Source of the DNA: Coccinella septempunctata
Lineage: Eukaryota > Arthropoda > Insecta > Coleoptera > Coccinellidae
Assembly (NCBI RefSeq): GCF_907165205.1
Contig: NC_058195.1
Span: 26,246,936-26,310,935 of the forward strand
Direction: 5' to 3'
DNA: 64,000 nt
Part shown: positions 43,622 through 53,884 of the stretch, piece after piece
Layout: each line of letters starts with the position of its first letter
Numbering within the stretch: the first letter of the stretch is position 1
Notes under the pieces: generated by a model
Databases searched by the model: none
Seen by the model: the letters and a program-made list of their open reading frames with translations, nothing else
What the model was told of the DNA's origin: nothing
Position numbers and translations under genes: made by a program

Positions 43622-44866
43622 CACCAACTCGAATCGAAGACAACTGGCTACCTGAAGAAATTCGAAGAGCACAAAACGAAGATAACGATTTGAAAGTAAT
43701 CCTGAGTTGGAAGAAGAGCGGTAGACGAACTAATTGGGAAACGTTGTTGGGAAAATGAAGATGGAACTGAGCAGAGACTTCAGTTGATTGTGCCGAAGAG
43801 CCATGTGACAGACATTCTGAGCAAACTACATAATGGAACGATTTTATTGGCTAAATTGTAAGAAGGACGTTAAAGATTGGTGTAGAAGATGCAAGGTTTG
43901 TGATGCTGCTAACGGACCTTATGGTAAAGGAAAAGCACCAATGAAGCAATATAACGTCGGATCCCCTATAGAAAGAGTAGCTATCGACATCGCTGATCCC
44001 TTTCCCGAAACAGACCATGAAAACAGGTACATTTTGGTAGCGATGGACTATTTCACAAAATGGGTGGAAGCCTACGGTATTCCTAATCAAGAGGCAAGGA
44101 CGGTAACTGATAAATTGGTCAAAGAATTCTTCTGCAGATTTAAAATATCTCTAGAGCTGCATTGTGATCAAGGCCGAAATTTTGAATCGAAGTTATTTCA
44201 AGAAGTATGCAGAAAATTGGGGATTCACAAAACAATTACTACACCTCTTCATCCACAATCAGACGGCATGGTCGAACGAATGAATCGGACCATGGTAAAA
44301 CCTCTAGCCAAAGTAGTTTCTGATCACCAGCGGGATTGGGATGAATATTTACATCTATTCACCATGGCATATAGATCTTCGGTTCAAGAATCTACCAAGG
44401 AAACTCCATCCAGTATAATGTTCGGCCGAGAAATAAGGCTGCCTTGCGACTTAGAATTTGGATGTAAGCCTGGAGAAGACATAGCTGGGGAGGACTACGT
44501 CAGTAAATTAAGGAACAAGCTGGATTACATTCATGACAAGGTGCGCAATCAAATGCAGCAAGCAAGTGACCGAATGAAAATGCGCTACGACATCAAGGTT
44601 ATTGAAGGTGGGTTTACCGCTGGAGACCTGGTGTGGTTACATAATCCACAAAGGAGGAAAGGTTTTTCACCAAAACTGCAGAGACAGTGGGAGGGACCGT
44701 ATGAAGTTATCAAGAGAAAAATTATGTAGTTTACCGGACAAGAAAGCTCTCCAGAGGAAAACCGAAGGTCGTCCATTTCAACCGATTAGCACCGTACGCG
44801 CAGGACGAAGAAGAGGTAGGTCTTTTGGAAGCTCCGATGCAAGGTAGCAGCGATTACCAGAGGTTT
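43622..44866 (+). pseudogene. Gypsy pol: integrase
   Basis: After the LINE insertion the frame resumes with DNWLPEEIRRAQ. The zinc-binding region keeps CRRCKVC, but the preceding His pair is lost in a deletion before RFYWLNCKKD (near 43838). The DDE core is complete: AIDIADPF, ELHCDQGRNF and GMVERMNRT, with the expected spacing of roughly 60 and 35 residues. The C-terminal domain has GDLVWLHNPQRRKGFSPKL and ends in KVVHFNRLAPY after a one-base frameshift near 44718. The frame then runs on into the macro domain. The integrase would join the retrotransposon cDNA to host DNA. Confidence 0.88.
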
Positions 44867-45317
44867 ATAGATTGATATGGTGAGACACGCGTTGCACTGT
44901 TCGGCGTCACACAGGAAGACCTCTTTACCGTGTCTGAGGAATACTTTCTCGCTCATTGTGTAGCGAAGGACCTTCGTATGAGCAAAGGAATAGCAAGGGT
45001 ATTCAGAAATAAATTTGAACGTCAGGAAGAACTATTGCGACAGCAGCCAAGAATCGGAAAAGCTTTGAAATTGAAGTTTGAAGGTCGGTTCATTTATCAC
45101 CTAGTCACCAAGCAACATTCCCATCAGAAGAATCTATGGAGGGTACTACATAGCTTGAAAGAACACCTTCAACGCTTTGGAGTTAGGAAATTAGCTATTC
45201 CCGAGCTCGGTTGCGGACTGGACCAGCTGAATTAGCGTGTTGTACGCTAGCCTGCTAGAGGTGGTATTTCAGAAGACTGGTATACGGATCCTAGTACGCA
45301 ATTTCAATCCGAAGTAA
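44867..45317 (+). pseudogene. Macro domain as C-terminal extension of gypsy Pol
   Basis: Macro domains bind ADP-ribose, and some remove it from proteins. The reading follows the integrase C-terminus in the same frame, through a TGA at 44873-44875 (a tryptophan codon in a neighbouring state is plausible). It continues with VALFGVTQEDLFTV, YFLAHCVAKDLRMSKGIA, RFIYHLVTKQHSHQK, LWRVLHSLKEHLQRFGV and LAIPELGCGLDQLN. Order and motifs resemble OARD1/TARG1-type macro proteins, including the GCGLD whose Asp is catalytic in that family. A TAG at 45233-45235 and a frameshift precede the last strand (VLYASLLEVVF, ILVRNFNPK). The polypurine tract and LTR follow. The fold assignment is confident; the activity is inferred. 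Confidence 0.8.
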
Positions 45318-45447
45318 ACCGAGGAGCCTAGAAAAACTGTGGAGTGCTACTTCCATCAGAAATGCTACTGTAGGAATGGTTATGAGTGCAGGTTTCCCAC
45401 GGTCCTGGGAGAAATTCACTGAATCTGTTCTGGGACAGAACAGGCTT
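45318..45447. other. Gypsy 3' untranslated spacer
   Basis: About 130 bases between the macro-domain stop and the polypurine tract, with no ORF. Confidence 0.6.
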
Positions 45448-45460
45448 GAGGAGGGGACAG

Positions 45461-45889
45461 TGTAAAGAGTCCGGCCCTTGCAGTTGGACTTTTCGAGAAC
45501 CAGAGCGGTCGCTTTATTCTGGAACGACCGCCAAGGCACGGGAATGTTTTCGGCGCCTATATAAGCCCAGCGGAGGAGCAGGTAGTCAAGTACAGTTATA
45601 ATTCACAGTGCAAGCGACGAACTAGTAGAAATAAATACGAGTGTAAATAAATAGTAGTGACATTAGGTTTGTTCGTAGAGTGGTTTGCAACGGTTATGAA
45701 CTGTGCAGAGCAAGCGTAATTCCATTTTAGGGTAGCGAAAATCCATTCGCGCTTGCTCTGTACAGTTCACAACCGTTGTGAACCGCTCTACGAACAAGCC
45801 TATAGTTTGTTAGTTAGTTTGTGAGATATAAGTGTAAATAAATAATTTCATTTAGTCGGACGTTTTTATCAATTGAAGAAAACGTTACA
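45461..45889 (+). repeat. 3' LTR of the gypsy element
   Basis: It begins TGTAAAGAGTCC directly after the purine tract GAGGAGGGGACAG and ends AACGTTACA, giving TG...CA ends. Inside are a TATA box (TATATAAG, about 45558-45565) and AATAAA at 45629-45634. A palindromic MITE is inserted at 45666-45800; without it the LTR is about 292 bp. The 5' partner is missing from the window, so the boundaries come from motifs only. Confidence 0.75.
45666..45800. mobile_element. 135-bp palindromic MITE within the gypsy LTR
   Basis: Nearly the whole element is an inverted repeat: GGTTTGTTCGTAGAGTGGTT on the left matches the complement of the right end (GGCTTGTTCGTAGAGCGGTT) and the arms continue through GAACTGTGCAGAGCAAGCG. 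TA on each side (45664-45665, 45801-45802) is the probable target duplication. Confidence 0.85.
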
Positions 45890-45952
45890 GTACAAACCGA
45901 ACAAAACAACTTTTTTCGTGTGATATATGTATCTATTTTAGTGTTTCTCTTA

Positions 45953-46122
45953 CGGCCGTTTTCAATAAACCTATCTATCCATCGTTTCACTTACTGACGA
46001 TTAGTAACCATTGGTAACCATTCTAAAATATATCTACAGATAGATCATAGAAACGAAATCACATGCATTTTTTATCTTCAGTAACTGAAACAATGGATAG
46101 AAAGGATTATTGAAAACGGCCG
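45953..46122. mobile_element. 170-bp MITE with TTA duplication
   Basis: Inverted termini CGGCCGTTTTCAATAA and inner matches to TCTATCCAT/GTTTCAG, flanked by TTA at 45950-45952 and 46123-46125. TTA duplications and CGGCC termini suit a PIF/Harbinger-driven MITE. No ORF. Confidence 0.85.
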
Positions 46123-46125
46123 TTA

Positions 46126-46854
46126 GATGATTTTTCGTATACACTACTATTATATTTTGTTATATACGTTTTGAAACATTTTTCTTTTCATATAATCCTA
46201 TATAAATATAAATTTTACTACTATATCTCCATTATAAGTCTGATATTAAGAGTATAAATAAGTTCGTGCGGTTATTTGTCCAAAATTGAAGCTTTATTGT
46301 GGAAAATTGGTAATGTCATTTAGGGAAGTTGGGGACAGTGGGTAAGTGAGCGCCAAATTTATGAAATGAATATGGTTTATTAATCAAATCACACAAAAAA
46401 TAATTCAGTTCTGATGTAAAATTTTCAAAATGCCCGAATTATAACAGTGTCCGGATTAACGACTGTCTTCACTATATTTACTAGGAATTTATGAAAAAAA
46501 CCTCACTTCATATAAACATTATCTGAATAATTCAGAAAATAGTTTTGTGCCCACTTAAATCAATAGTACTATTATTTTAGATATCAAAATTGACGACACA
46601 AGTCGTATATGTGTGAGCCGCTTTAGGTGATAATAAAATGACGCAATGACGACGAATCTATTATACAGAATGACTTAATTATAAGGAGTTTAAGAAAAAT
46701 GTTGAAATCTATTGTTGGATAAATGTTATTATACTGTAAGTGAATACTTAAATTTAAATGATTTTATGCTGACATTGCTTAGTCCATGTCTCTATGTCTA
46801 TGTTTTATTTCCTAATCGCCGTTGTCAATGATACGATAAAGCTTTGAATTAAGA
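46126..46854. other. No gene; possible mariner end at 46.25-46.31 kb
   Basis: AT-rich. ATAAATAAGTTCGTGCGGTT followed by TTTGTCCAAAATTGAAGC resembles the terminal part of mariner elements of insects, in which AAATAAGTTCGTGCGG is common. No transposase coding follows. Confidence 0.4.
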
Positions 46855-48245
46855 TTTCTAAGACACTGGTGTGTGCACTTGTCAATTTTTGCAAGCATCA
46901 ACATTTCAGAAAATCGGGGATATGGGAGCAGTTTCGTGGCAGCGCCACCATGTCATTTGCTTCGGTCTATCCTTGTTCTACGCCTAGTTGCACACACACC
47001 GATTTTGGACGGCCCGGAATACAATCGGCCGATATTTTATCGGTAGCAGTTGCTAGCACACTCAACGGATTTTTACCGTCCAAACGATCAGCCAACTACA
47101 GTCGACTAAAATGGTCGGTAAAAAACATTGAACTCAAGAAAGAACTGCTTCTTGAGTTCAATGGTAAACAATCGGTGCTTGTACAAACGTGTACTCAGTC
47201 ACGTACGCCACTACATCCCGATGTTGCCGGTATTGGACGGTTTCTCACCGGCATTTTACCGTCACCGATCAGCGGTCGGCGTATGTGCAAGGTCCCGTTT
47301 CCACCCGTGGTTCACTATTGGAATTTGGACGACCGATATAAAATCGACCGTTCAAAATCGGTGTGTGTGCAACTAGGCTACCAAAGGAAGTCCAATGATA
47401 CTCTCTCGTTTCATTTTATTTTGCGTTGATATCGATCATCGATCAACGAATTCAAAATATGAAGTGGCCCATTTTGTCAGCTGTTGAAGAATACTTGTCA
47501 TTTACAGTTTAATTTTCGTTGCAAAAACAAATCCGTCAATATTTCAACACTATCGAATAAGGGTTCGAAGGAGTATTTACTATTCTCCTTTAAAATAATT
47601 TCCGTTTGAATTTAATTCGTGAGGGGGTTAATTCAATATGATTCAATATGATTTTAATAAAACACAGTTGATTGGTCAAATGTCCAATATATTCAGTTGA
47701 CGGAAAGGGTATTTTCACTATATCTACTCGTGAAGAATATTTGAAGAACAGACTAGAATAGATTTATGTATTTCTGTTTCTCACATGCCCACAATTCACA
47801 TTACGTATTTAAAATACAGTTTTTTTGAAATATTGCTGAAGTTGCCATAAAACTTAGCTATATCCTTACCGAATGTTTGTTCGTCTGATTTGGTTCTGTA
47901 CCGAATTTCAACAACACCAAATTCTTAGCTGTAGTTCTTGATTGTCCATACAGAAAACTGAACTTACTGAACGACATGTTGAACAAATAAATGTTCTACT
48001 CCTTTTTCTCGAAATCAATACATTTTCACACACACAATAATCGCTTCTAAATACAACATATTCGTAAGTAGTAGGAAAGTATTCAAATTATTTTTAAATA
48101 TCAATTGACAATGCTCTGTCAAATTATAAACAGCGCTACCTACAGTGCGGAAAACGAAACTGATCCCATATCCTAACGAAATTAAAAACAAAATCGAATC
48201 AGTGAATACCCCAGAGTTTTAGACATCTTACTTTGAATGTAACTC
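46855..48245. repeat. Repeat A, right copy (inverted relative to 3.5-4.5 kb)
   Basis: Its reverse complement aligns with 3545-4500 in the same order of blocks. The extra length is a MITE (46982-47378), whose removal restores co-linearity with the left copy near CCTTGTTCTA. The copies differ by scattered changes, so they are not recent. Confidence 0.75.
46982..47378. mobile_element. 397-bp Harbinger-like MITE inside Repeat A
   Basis: Termini GCCTAGTTGCACACACACCG are perfect inverted repeats and extend to about 28 bp with one mismatch. TAC at 46979-46981 and 47379-47381 is the target duplication. The left copy of Repeat A shows the empty site. The 186-codon open frame that spans this MITE is an artefact of its composition. 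Confidence 0.88.
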
Positions 48246-48524
48246 GATTATTAGCGATTTGACACCGTCTCGAACATTGCGGGTGACTCGGCTGTCGCCT
48301 CGTCCTCGACTATTATAAATCGAATAATAATCTCCTTATATTAATAGCTATTGTTTTTCACTTTTGTATTATCTATTTGTTCTACCTTAGAAACGGTTGC
48401 TATAAATACACTCACGAAAGATGGGAAACGAGGCGACTAAAGCGATGTGAGCAACATCTGTGTGTCAAACGTGTTCCGCTGTCAGACTAGAATCTCCCGC
48501 TAAACTAAAAACTATATTTTTTTT

Positions 48525-48735
48525 GTTTGCCTGGCGTTCAGTATCTTCGAGTCTCCTCTTCAGCTCATCATTTTTTCCTTCAGAACATCATTTTCATTCT
48601 TCAATGCTTGGATTTCAAGTAGTAGTTTTACTTCTGACAAAGATATACAATTCCTCAGTTCGTTTTTGTTTTCTTGAATTTCCTTCAAAAGCAGTTTCAA
48701 TGTTTCAAAATCCACTACCTAATTTGTCATTCTAA
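48525..48735 (-). pseudogene. Possible coiled-coil fragment of a LINE ORF1-like protein
   Basis: On the minus strand the frame reads VVDFETLKLLLKEIQENKNE, then LSEVKLLLEIQALKNENDVL and KEKM, with regular leucine spacing. This is like the coiled-coil part of ORF1 proteins at 18.5 and 43.3 kb, but no zinc finger or RNA-binding domain is adjacent. It may be a decayed ORF1 or a chance low-complexity frame. Confidence 0.3.
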
Positions 48736-51700
48736 AATTGTATGGGTAAGATGAGTAGTGTTTATAGCCCCTACAAACACAGTATCTTTAGACAAAAGAA
48801 AAAACAATGTACAATCAATTCTTAGCATTTTCGATTTCGTTTTATAATCTAGAGGAAAAAAACAAGGACATACGCTTCACTCCACTGAGACCAATCAGGG
48901 GTACATTAAAATATTTCACTAAAAACAGGTAGGTCTAGGATAAGGAGGGTGATAATACCACAGGAAAAGAAAACACAAAGGAGCAACTCAAAACGCCTTG
49001 AAATCGTAGAGTATATGGAATGCCTAAATCTACTGATATCATCTATTATATGAGATTTCCAGATGTTACCAGATCATGAAAAATTTCAACGTTTGATTTA
49101 ATTCACGAATCTAAAAAACATTTTTAACTCTGTGTATAATTAAGAATAATTTCGGGAAGTTCATCATCATTTGATCAAATGTTCCTCAGGAACTGTCGTA
49201 TTCACCATCAATATAGAGAAGAAGCACAGTCAGAATGAGAAAAAGGATAATTCAATTAATTTACAATCAGAACCACCTAATTTACATCCGTTCCAAGCGA
49301 TACCACATGATGAATGATGATGAATGAATTTTCATTATATTTTTGAATTTATAATTCGCGCATGTGTGGAAGTCCTTTCCAGAAAACGATTTGAGTCAAC
49401 TCTTTCATAGCATAAAACGCGGTGTAGCCTGAAATGATATCCACATGATAGTGTGCGGAAAAAACTAAACCGATTGAGAGACCAACGGTTCACATTCTCT
49501 GTGTTGCTTATTTTTATAATATGGTTACTCGAGTGCCAAAGCAAGGAAAAAATTTGCCTGTTTCACTGAGATTATGAAATAGTATAACAAAGTATTTCCA
49601 GCATTAAATACAAAATAAATTACTATTACAATGATTCAAGGACTAGTTTAATGTAAAGCTTTTTTTTTTTTCAGCAACCGAAATGAGACATGCCAGCAGA
49701 ATAAAGCAATTATTTATCAGATGATGTAGAGCATCTAGTAGAGATCTTGATGACCATTTTGGAATTAAATGAAAGGATATTTCAAAATTGTAATTTTATC
49801 TCGTTTTCCTTCATTATTTAGCCCTATAGTTATGAAATTAATATTTTCCAGTCAATTTCAAGTAATAGAGTAAGTTTAGGCACTTTTGTAAATTAAAGAA
49901 AGAAGCTAAAAATAAATTGGTATTACATTGAGTCAAGACTCAACTGCGAGCTTCAATAATGAAAGAATAACGGGATATAATAACAATGTTGAAATGTCGT
50001 TTCATTAAAGTAAGTTTTACTGAAGATGTTTAAAGTGGCAACCATGAGCACTGATACAGGTCTTCATTTTTTTATGAATGATTGACTCATTATGCTTGCA
50101 TTTCTTTTTTTCACAATAAACTAGGCGTCAACTGATTGTAATAGGTATTTATTTTGTATTCATTGCTGAAAATACTGAGAGATACTATTTCGGAATCTCA
50201 TTGAAATAGGCATGTTTCGTCTCGCTTTGGCAATCAGGAAAACATTTTTTTTCACCACGCTCTGTTGAATTTAGGAAAAAAAATCACCAAAACAGAAAAT
50301 TTGAAATGTTTATTTGAGAAAAACTATGCATGCTCCCCAAAAATAATAAATCACATTCGATAGCGCACCTATCCAGGAATAATATACAAAAACCGATTGC
50401 AAAATTCCTTCATTTGGAGTCTTGCCTCCTAAAAAATGGCAAAGGGTGTGATTTTCTTTAATTTTCGAAAATCTCTAATATCTCGAAAACAAAGGGACTT
50501 TCACTAAATATAAAACATAATTTTCTGAACTGTCATAACGACCTCTACCCGCAGACACAATATTATCCATTTATTACGCCACATCCTGTATATCAGTTTT
50601 TTGCAGAATTCTTGTCAAACTTGTCAAACAGAACTATTTTACTTTACGACTAATATTCGCGTGAATAATAATATTGAATACTACTTGAGATAAAATTTAA
50701 GCAGGTAAAATTATGAAATATTACATTAGCAAAATTGCAAGGCATATTATAAGTGAGAAATTTGGCAGGCAATTTTATATATCATATTTGTGGTATTACA
50801 TATCGAAATATTTGGAGTGGAATCTCATTCATCTATGAATTCATTATTCGTTCAGATGAATTTGTCTGTTTGGTTTGAGTGTAATTTGTTTTATTCACTA
50901 AAATGAAAAATGTGAAAAGGTTTTATAAACAAATTGAATAATAAATGATTTACAGATAATTCTCCAATAATGGAAAGATGTCAATTATACATAACCAAAT
51001 AAGCAAATAAAATCAAAGAAGTGTCTCGAATTCTGCTCACATACCTACTCTATTTTTTCAGAGTTGAATATAAGAAAGAAGGATAAATTTAATAGGTATC
51101 GTAAATATTTCAGTTTCCACTGAATTTCATCGAGGGTTCAACTCTAACCTGACGATACAGTCATAATATTTTTAGAAACTCCGGAAGCAGATAATATTTG
51201 AAGAGGAATCCGGAGTTAACTAACCAAGTGCGAGAGTTTTCTCGAGCGTGTAACATGCTGAAATTAAAAAGTCGACTTACCCCTGCACTCGGGGCACCTG
51301 TTGAACTGTCGGCCGCACCGATGGATGGTAACAACTGGGGTAAGTGATGCGAAGAACCGCGCTGATAACACTATGTGCAGCATCCCGAAGACCCCAAGAT
51401 ATAGCATTTGGAAACACCTCCCTACGCATGAACTGGGTCTTCGCCAATCGTGTCAACCCTCTGAAATTACACCGAAATTTTTTATTACTCTGCGTAAATT
51501 TGAAGCGGAAAAGCTGACCTGTATAAGAAATGAGAATCTTTTTCAAATGTGTTGCTGCAGAGTGCACCTCATTAACTATAATGTTAAACATTATCGAATA
51601 AGAACTGGATAAGCAAACAATTTTTAGTAACATAAAAACAGTGTATGATATCACATTGGAATTGGGCATTCATCATTTCGATATAAAACAATGAAGTTTC

Positions 51701-52199
51701 ACAGCTACGATCAGATCATCGAGAAAATACATATATTTGTTGGCGTGAAATATTTTATTGTAGAGTATTTGTCGTAAGATTTATGCTGTATGTGGATAAA
51801 TTAAGGAACAAAATTCATAACTGTGGTAGTGAATGTTTTCAAGCAGAATGCTAGGACAGGTCAATTTAAATTCTCATTTCACCATCTTATGGCATAAAAA
51901 TTTTATTTAGGACGCCATTCATTTTACGCATTGACAATTATTTTTTTTTAATGACTACTGTTCGATATGAGTGTCAACGCTTCGTAAAAAACAAAATGAT
52001 TTTTGCACTAATCATCGTTACATATGACATCTGTGTCATATTTGGTATACTTCATTCAAATTTATTTTAGCAGTCGGTTGGCCATGAAATAATTTTCTCA
52101 AGTTTTTGTAACTAGAACGGAGTTAGGTTGGCACTCATGAAATGTCGTTAATGTCATAACGCCGTTGCCACAACTAATATCAATTTTTATTACGAAAAT

Positions 52200-52530
52200 T
52201 CGAAAATGCCGAAAGTGATTGAGAAAAGAGACAGGGTTTCAGGAAGTGCTATTTAGAATTCAGGTCCGCTCATTCAAATAGTTATACCCTGATATTCTAA
52301 AATCCACAATACGTCAGACGATAGCGAACATATTCAATGTAAGAGAATTTATATAATGTTTCATCTGAATCTAAAAGATTTCAGCTGAATATTTCCACAG
52401 TCAGAAAGATTTTGAATGAAGAGTATAACAAAGAATTTCCTTCTATTGGGAGACCCAAAAAAGTGGTGGCATTTGGGAATTTTATGTTTGAGTGAATTAA
52501 TGCGAAAAGTTTACGACAGGATTTTCGATA
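52200..52530 (+). pseudogene. Possible N-terminal relic of a Tc1-like transposase
   Basis: Fragments in changing frames (MPKVIEKRDRVSGSA, then STVRKILNEEYNKEFPSIG with RPKKV) recall the helix-turn-helix N-terminus of Tc1-like transposases seen widely in insects. No DDE core follows. Weak evidence. Confidence 0.3.
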
Positions 52531-53229
52531 AATGTCATCGTAGAATAAGTTTCCGAAAATTGATTTTTCTATTTTTCATTTGACTTGTCCTATACAATGT
52601 AAATGTCTTAAGGTACTAATAAATACCTAATTATTATAATTACATCAATGTATTAAGATAAATAGCCACAAATACGCGCAAGTTGCCCTGTTACTTGTTT
52701 ATTCATGTGAAATTTTTGTTCAACGGTGAAGTTGCATCTTAACTTGAAACTTCCTTCAACTCCTTTTACTTATATTGATGCAAGATGATTTTTGTTGAAG
52801 AATTTAACATTCTTGTAATTATCTGTTAATTCCTTCGGGAGATACCCATTCCCTACCACTGCATCATATGCATTTCATCTTCGGGTTAATATTTTTGAAA
52901 TCTACAAATGATGTAAGCCAAAGAAGATAACGAACATTAACTCTCCTCAAGCTAGTGCATATTATGATATTACACTGATCTCTTGTATTTTCCATGCAAA
53001 TAACTGGATTTGATATGCCTTCAATCAGTTTGTATAAAATTCAATTATGTTCGTCACATATTTTCCGAAGAGATTCGTCATTGTGATAAAATACGTAATA
53101 ACAGAAACTTTTACGTAGAACGGGCAACATAGCGTTGATTTAAAACCCAAAAATGTTTTGACAAGCTTCATAACCCCACATTTTCGTACTATACAGAGTG
53201 AAAAGTGTCAAATTTCCATGGCCAACCGA

Positions 53230-53881
53230 TTGCTAAAATAAAGTTGAATGAAGTATAGATGAAACAAAAAAAATTTCACTTCTTGATAGTGTAAAGGAGG
53301 CAAAACCACGTTTAACTGAACGTAAACGAATAGACATTTTATACAGTGGTTGGATATGGTGATAAGCTCTGCTTCTTCTTTTACGTGCGGTGCCCCACTG
53401 GGCTGAACTGAGGCCTCGTGACCCTTTGTTCGTCTGCTTGTAGTTGGAGAGACTTAAACTCTGTGACATGCTGACAAAAATGCCACAAGTCGACAGAGAG
53501 GTGTCCTCTCACCATAGGAGTTGTGGGTGTTGTGTTTCCTAGGTGTGTCATCCTTCAGTCTTCAAGGTTGAAACAGAAGAACATAATGTGTTCAACCGTT
53601 TCATCCGTGCTCCTGCACCAGCGGCACAGGGAACAGCTAGTCAGTCCCATTCTATTAAAGTGTTTATTAAACAAATGGCCAGTCATTGCTCCAGTCACTA
53701 GACACAGTTGTTTCCTCTCAAGAGCTAAGAGTTTTTTGACCTCAGGCACAGAGGATGGTCTCTCAATGAGAAGCCTCGACTGTCTAAGACCACCTTTCAT
53801 GCTCCATCCAGAGGAAAATTTCCTGTCCAGCCATCTATTGAAAAAGTTCTTGACAGAGTTAGTAACTTGGTTATCATCCAT
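53230..53881 (-). pseudogene. C-terminal region of an RNase-H LINE ORF2
   Basis: Minus-strand frame with KNFFNRWLDRKFSSGW, LRQSRLLI, LVTGAMTGHLFNKHFNRMGL, then CSLCRWCRSTDETVEHIMFFC. The last piece is the CCHC knuckle found after RNase H in R1/I/Jockey-like ORF2 proteins. It continues in a decayed form to about 53.23 kb. It is the downstream part of the RNase H fragment at 55.4-56.0 kb; a Penelope-like element sits between the two. Confidence 0.8.
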
Positions 53882-53884
53882 TGT

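Larger units (their letters stand above)
37056..45889 (+). mobile_element. Ty3/gypsy LTR retrotransposon, 5'-truncated, with Pol-macro fusion
   Basis: The protease, RT, RNase H and integrase are in standard Ty3/gypsy order, followed by a macro domain, a polypurine tract (about 45448-45458) and a 3' LTR (45461-45889). The 5' LTR and gag are missing. Three later insertions lie within it: a LINE 3' scrap (37906-38198), a complete LINE (39521-43621) and a MITE in the LTR (45666-45800). Stops and frameshifts show the copy is dead. Confidence 0.88.
48246..53229. other. 5 kb without a confident gene
   Basis: AT-rich sequence. Two weak coding-like spots are listed separately (coiled-coil scrap at 48.5-48.7 kb, Tc1-like N-terminus at 52.2-52.5 kb). 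A possible small exon lies at 51260-51345. I see no other ORF, RNA gene or defined repeat. Confidence 0.45.

Noticed and set aside
44930..45235. The macro domain as an independent host gene (OARD1 homologue)
   Set aside because: It is in frame with the integrase C-terminus, has no intron or promoter of its own and is followed directly by the polypurine tract and LTR.
46869..47429. 186-codon open frame as a gene
   Set aside because: It runs across a MITE with perfect inverted ends and both flanks of Repeat A. Its sequence reflects the inverted repeats.
3545..48245. The inverted Repeat A copies as terminal repeats of one 44.7-kb giant transposon such as a Polinton
   Set aside because: No protein-primed polymerase, packaging ATPase, capsid or retroviral-type integrase set fills the interval. 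It is filled with unrelated nested elements, and the copies are diverged with no matching outer ends or duplication.
51277..51669. 130-codon minus-strand frame and the 103-codon plus-strand frame across it
   Set aside because: No family resemblance. Only the small Cys-rich segment in a different minus-strand frame is worth a second look.
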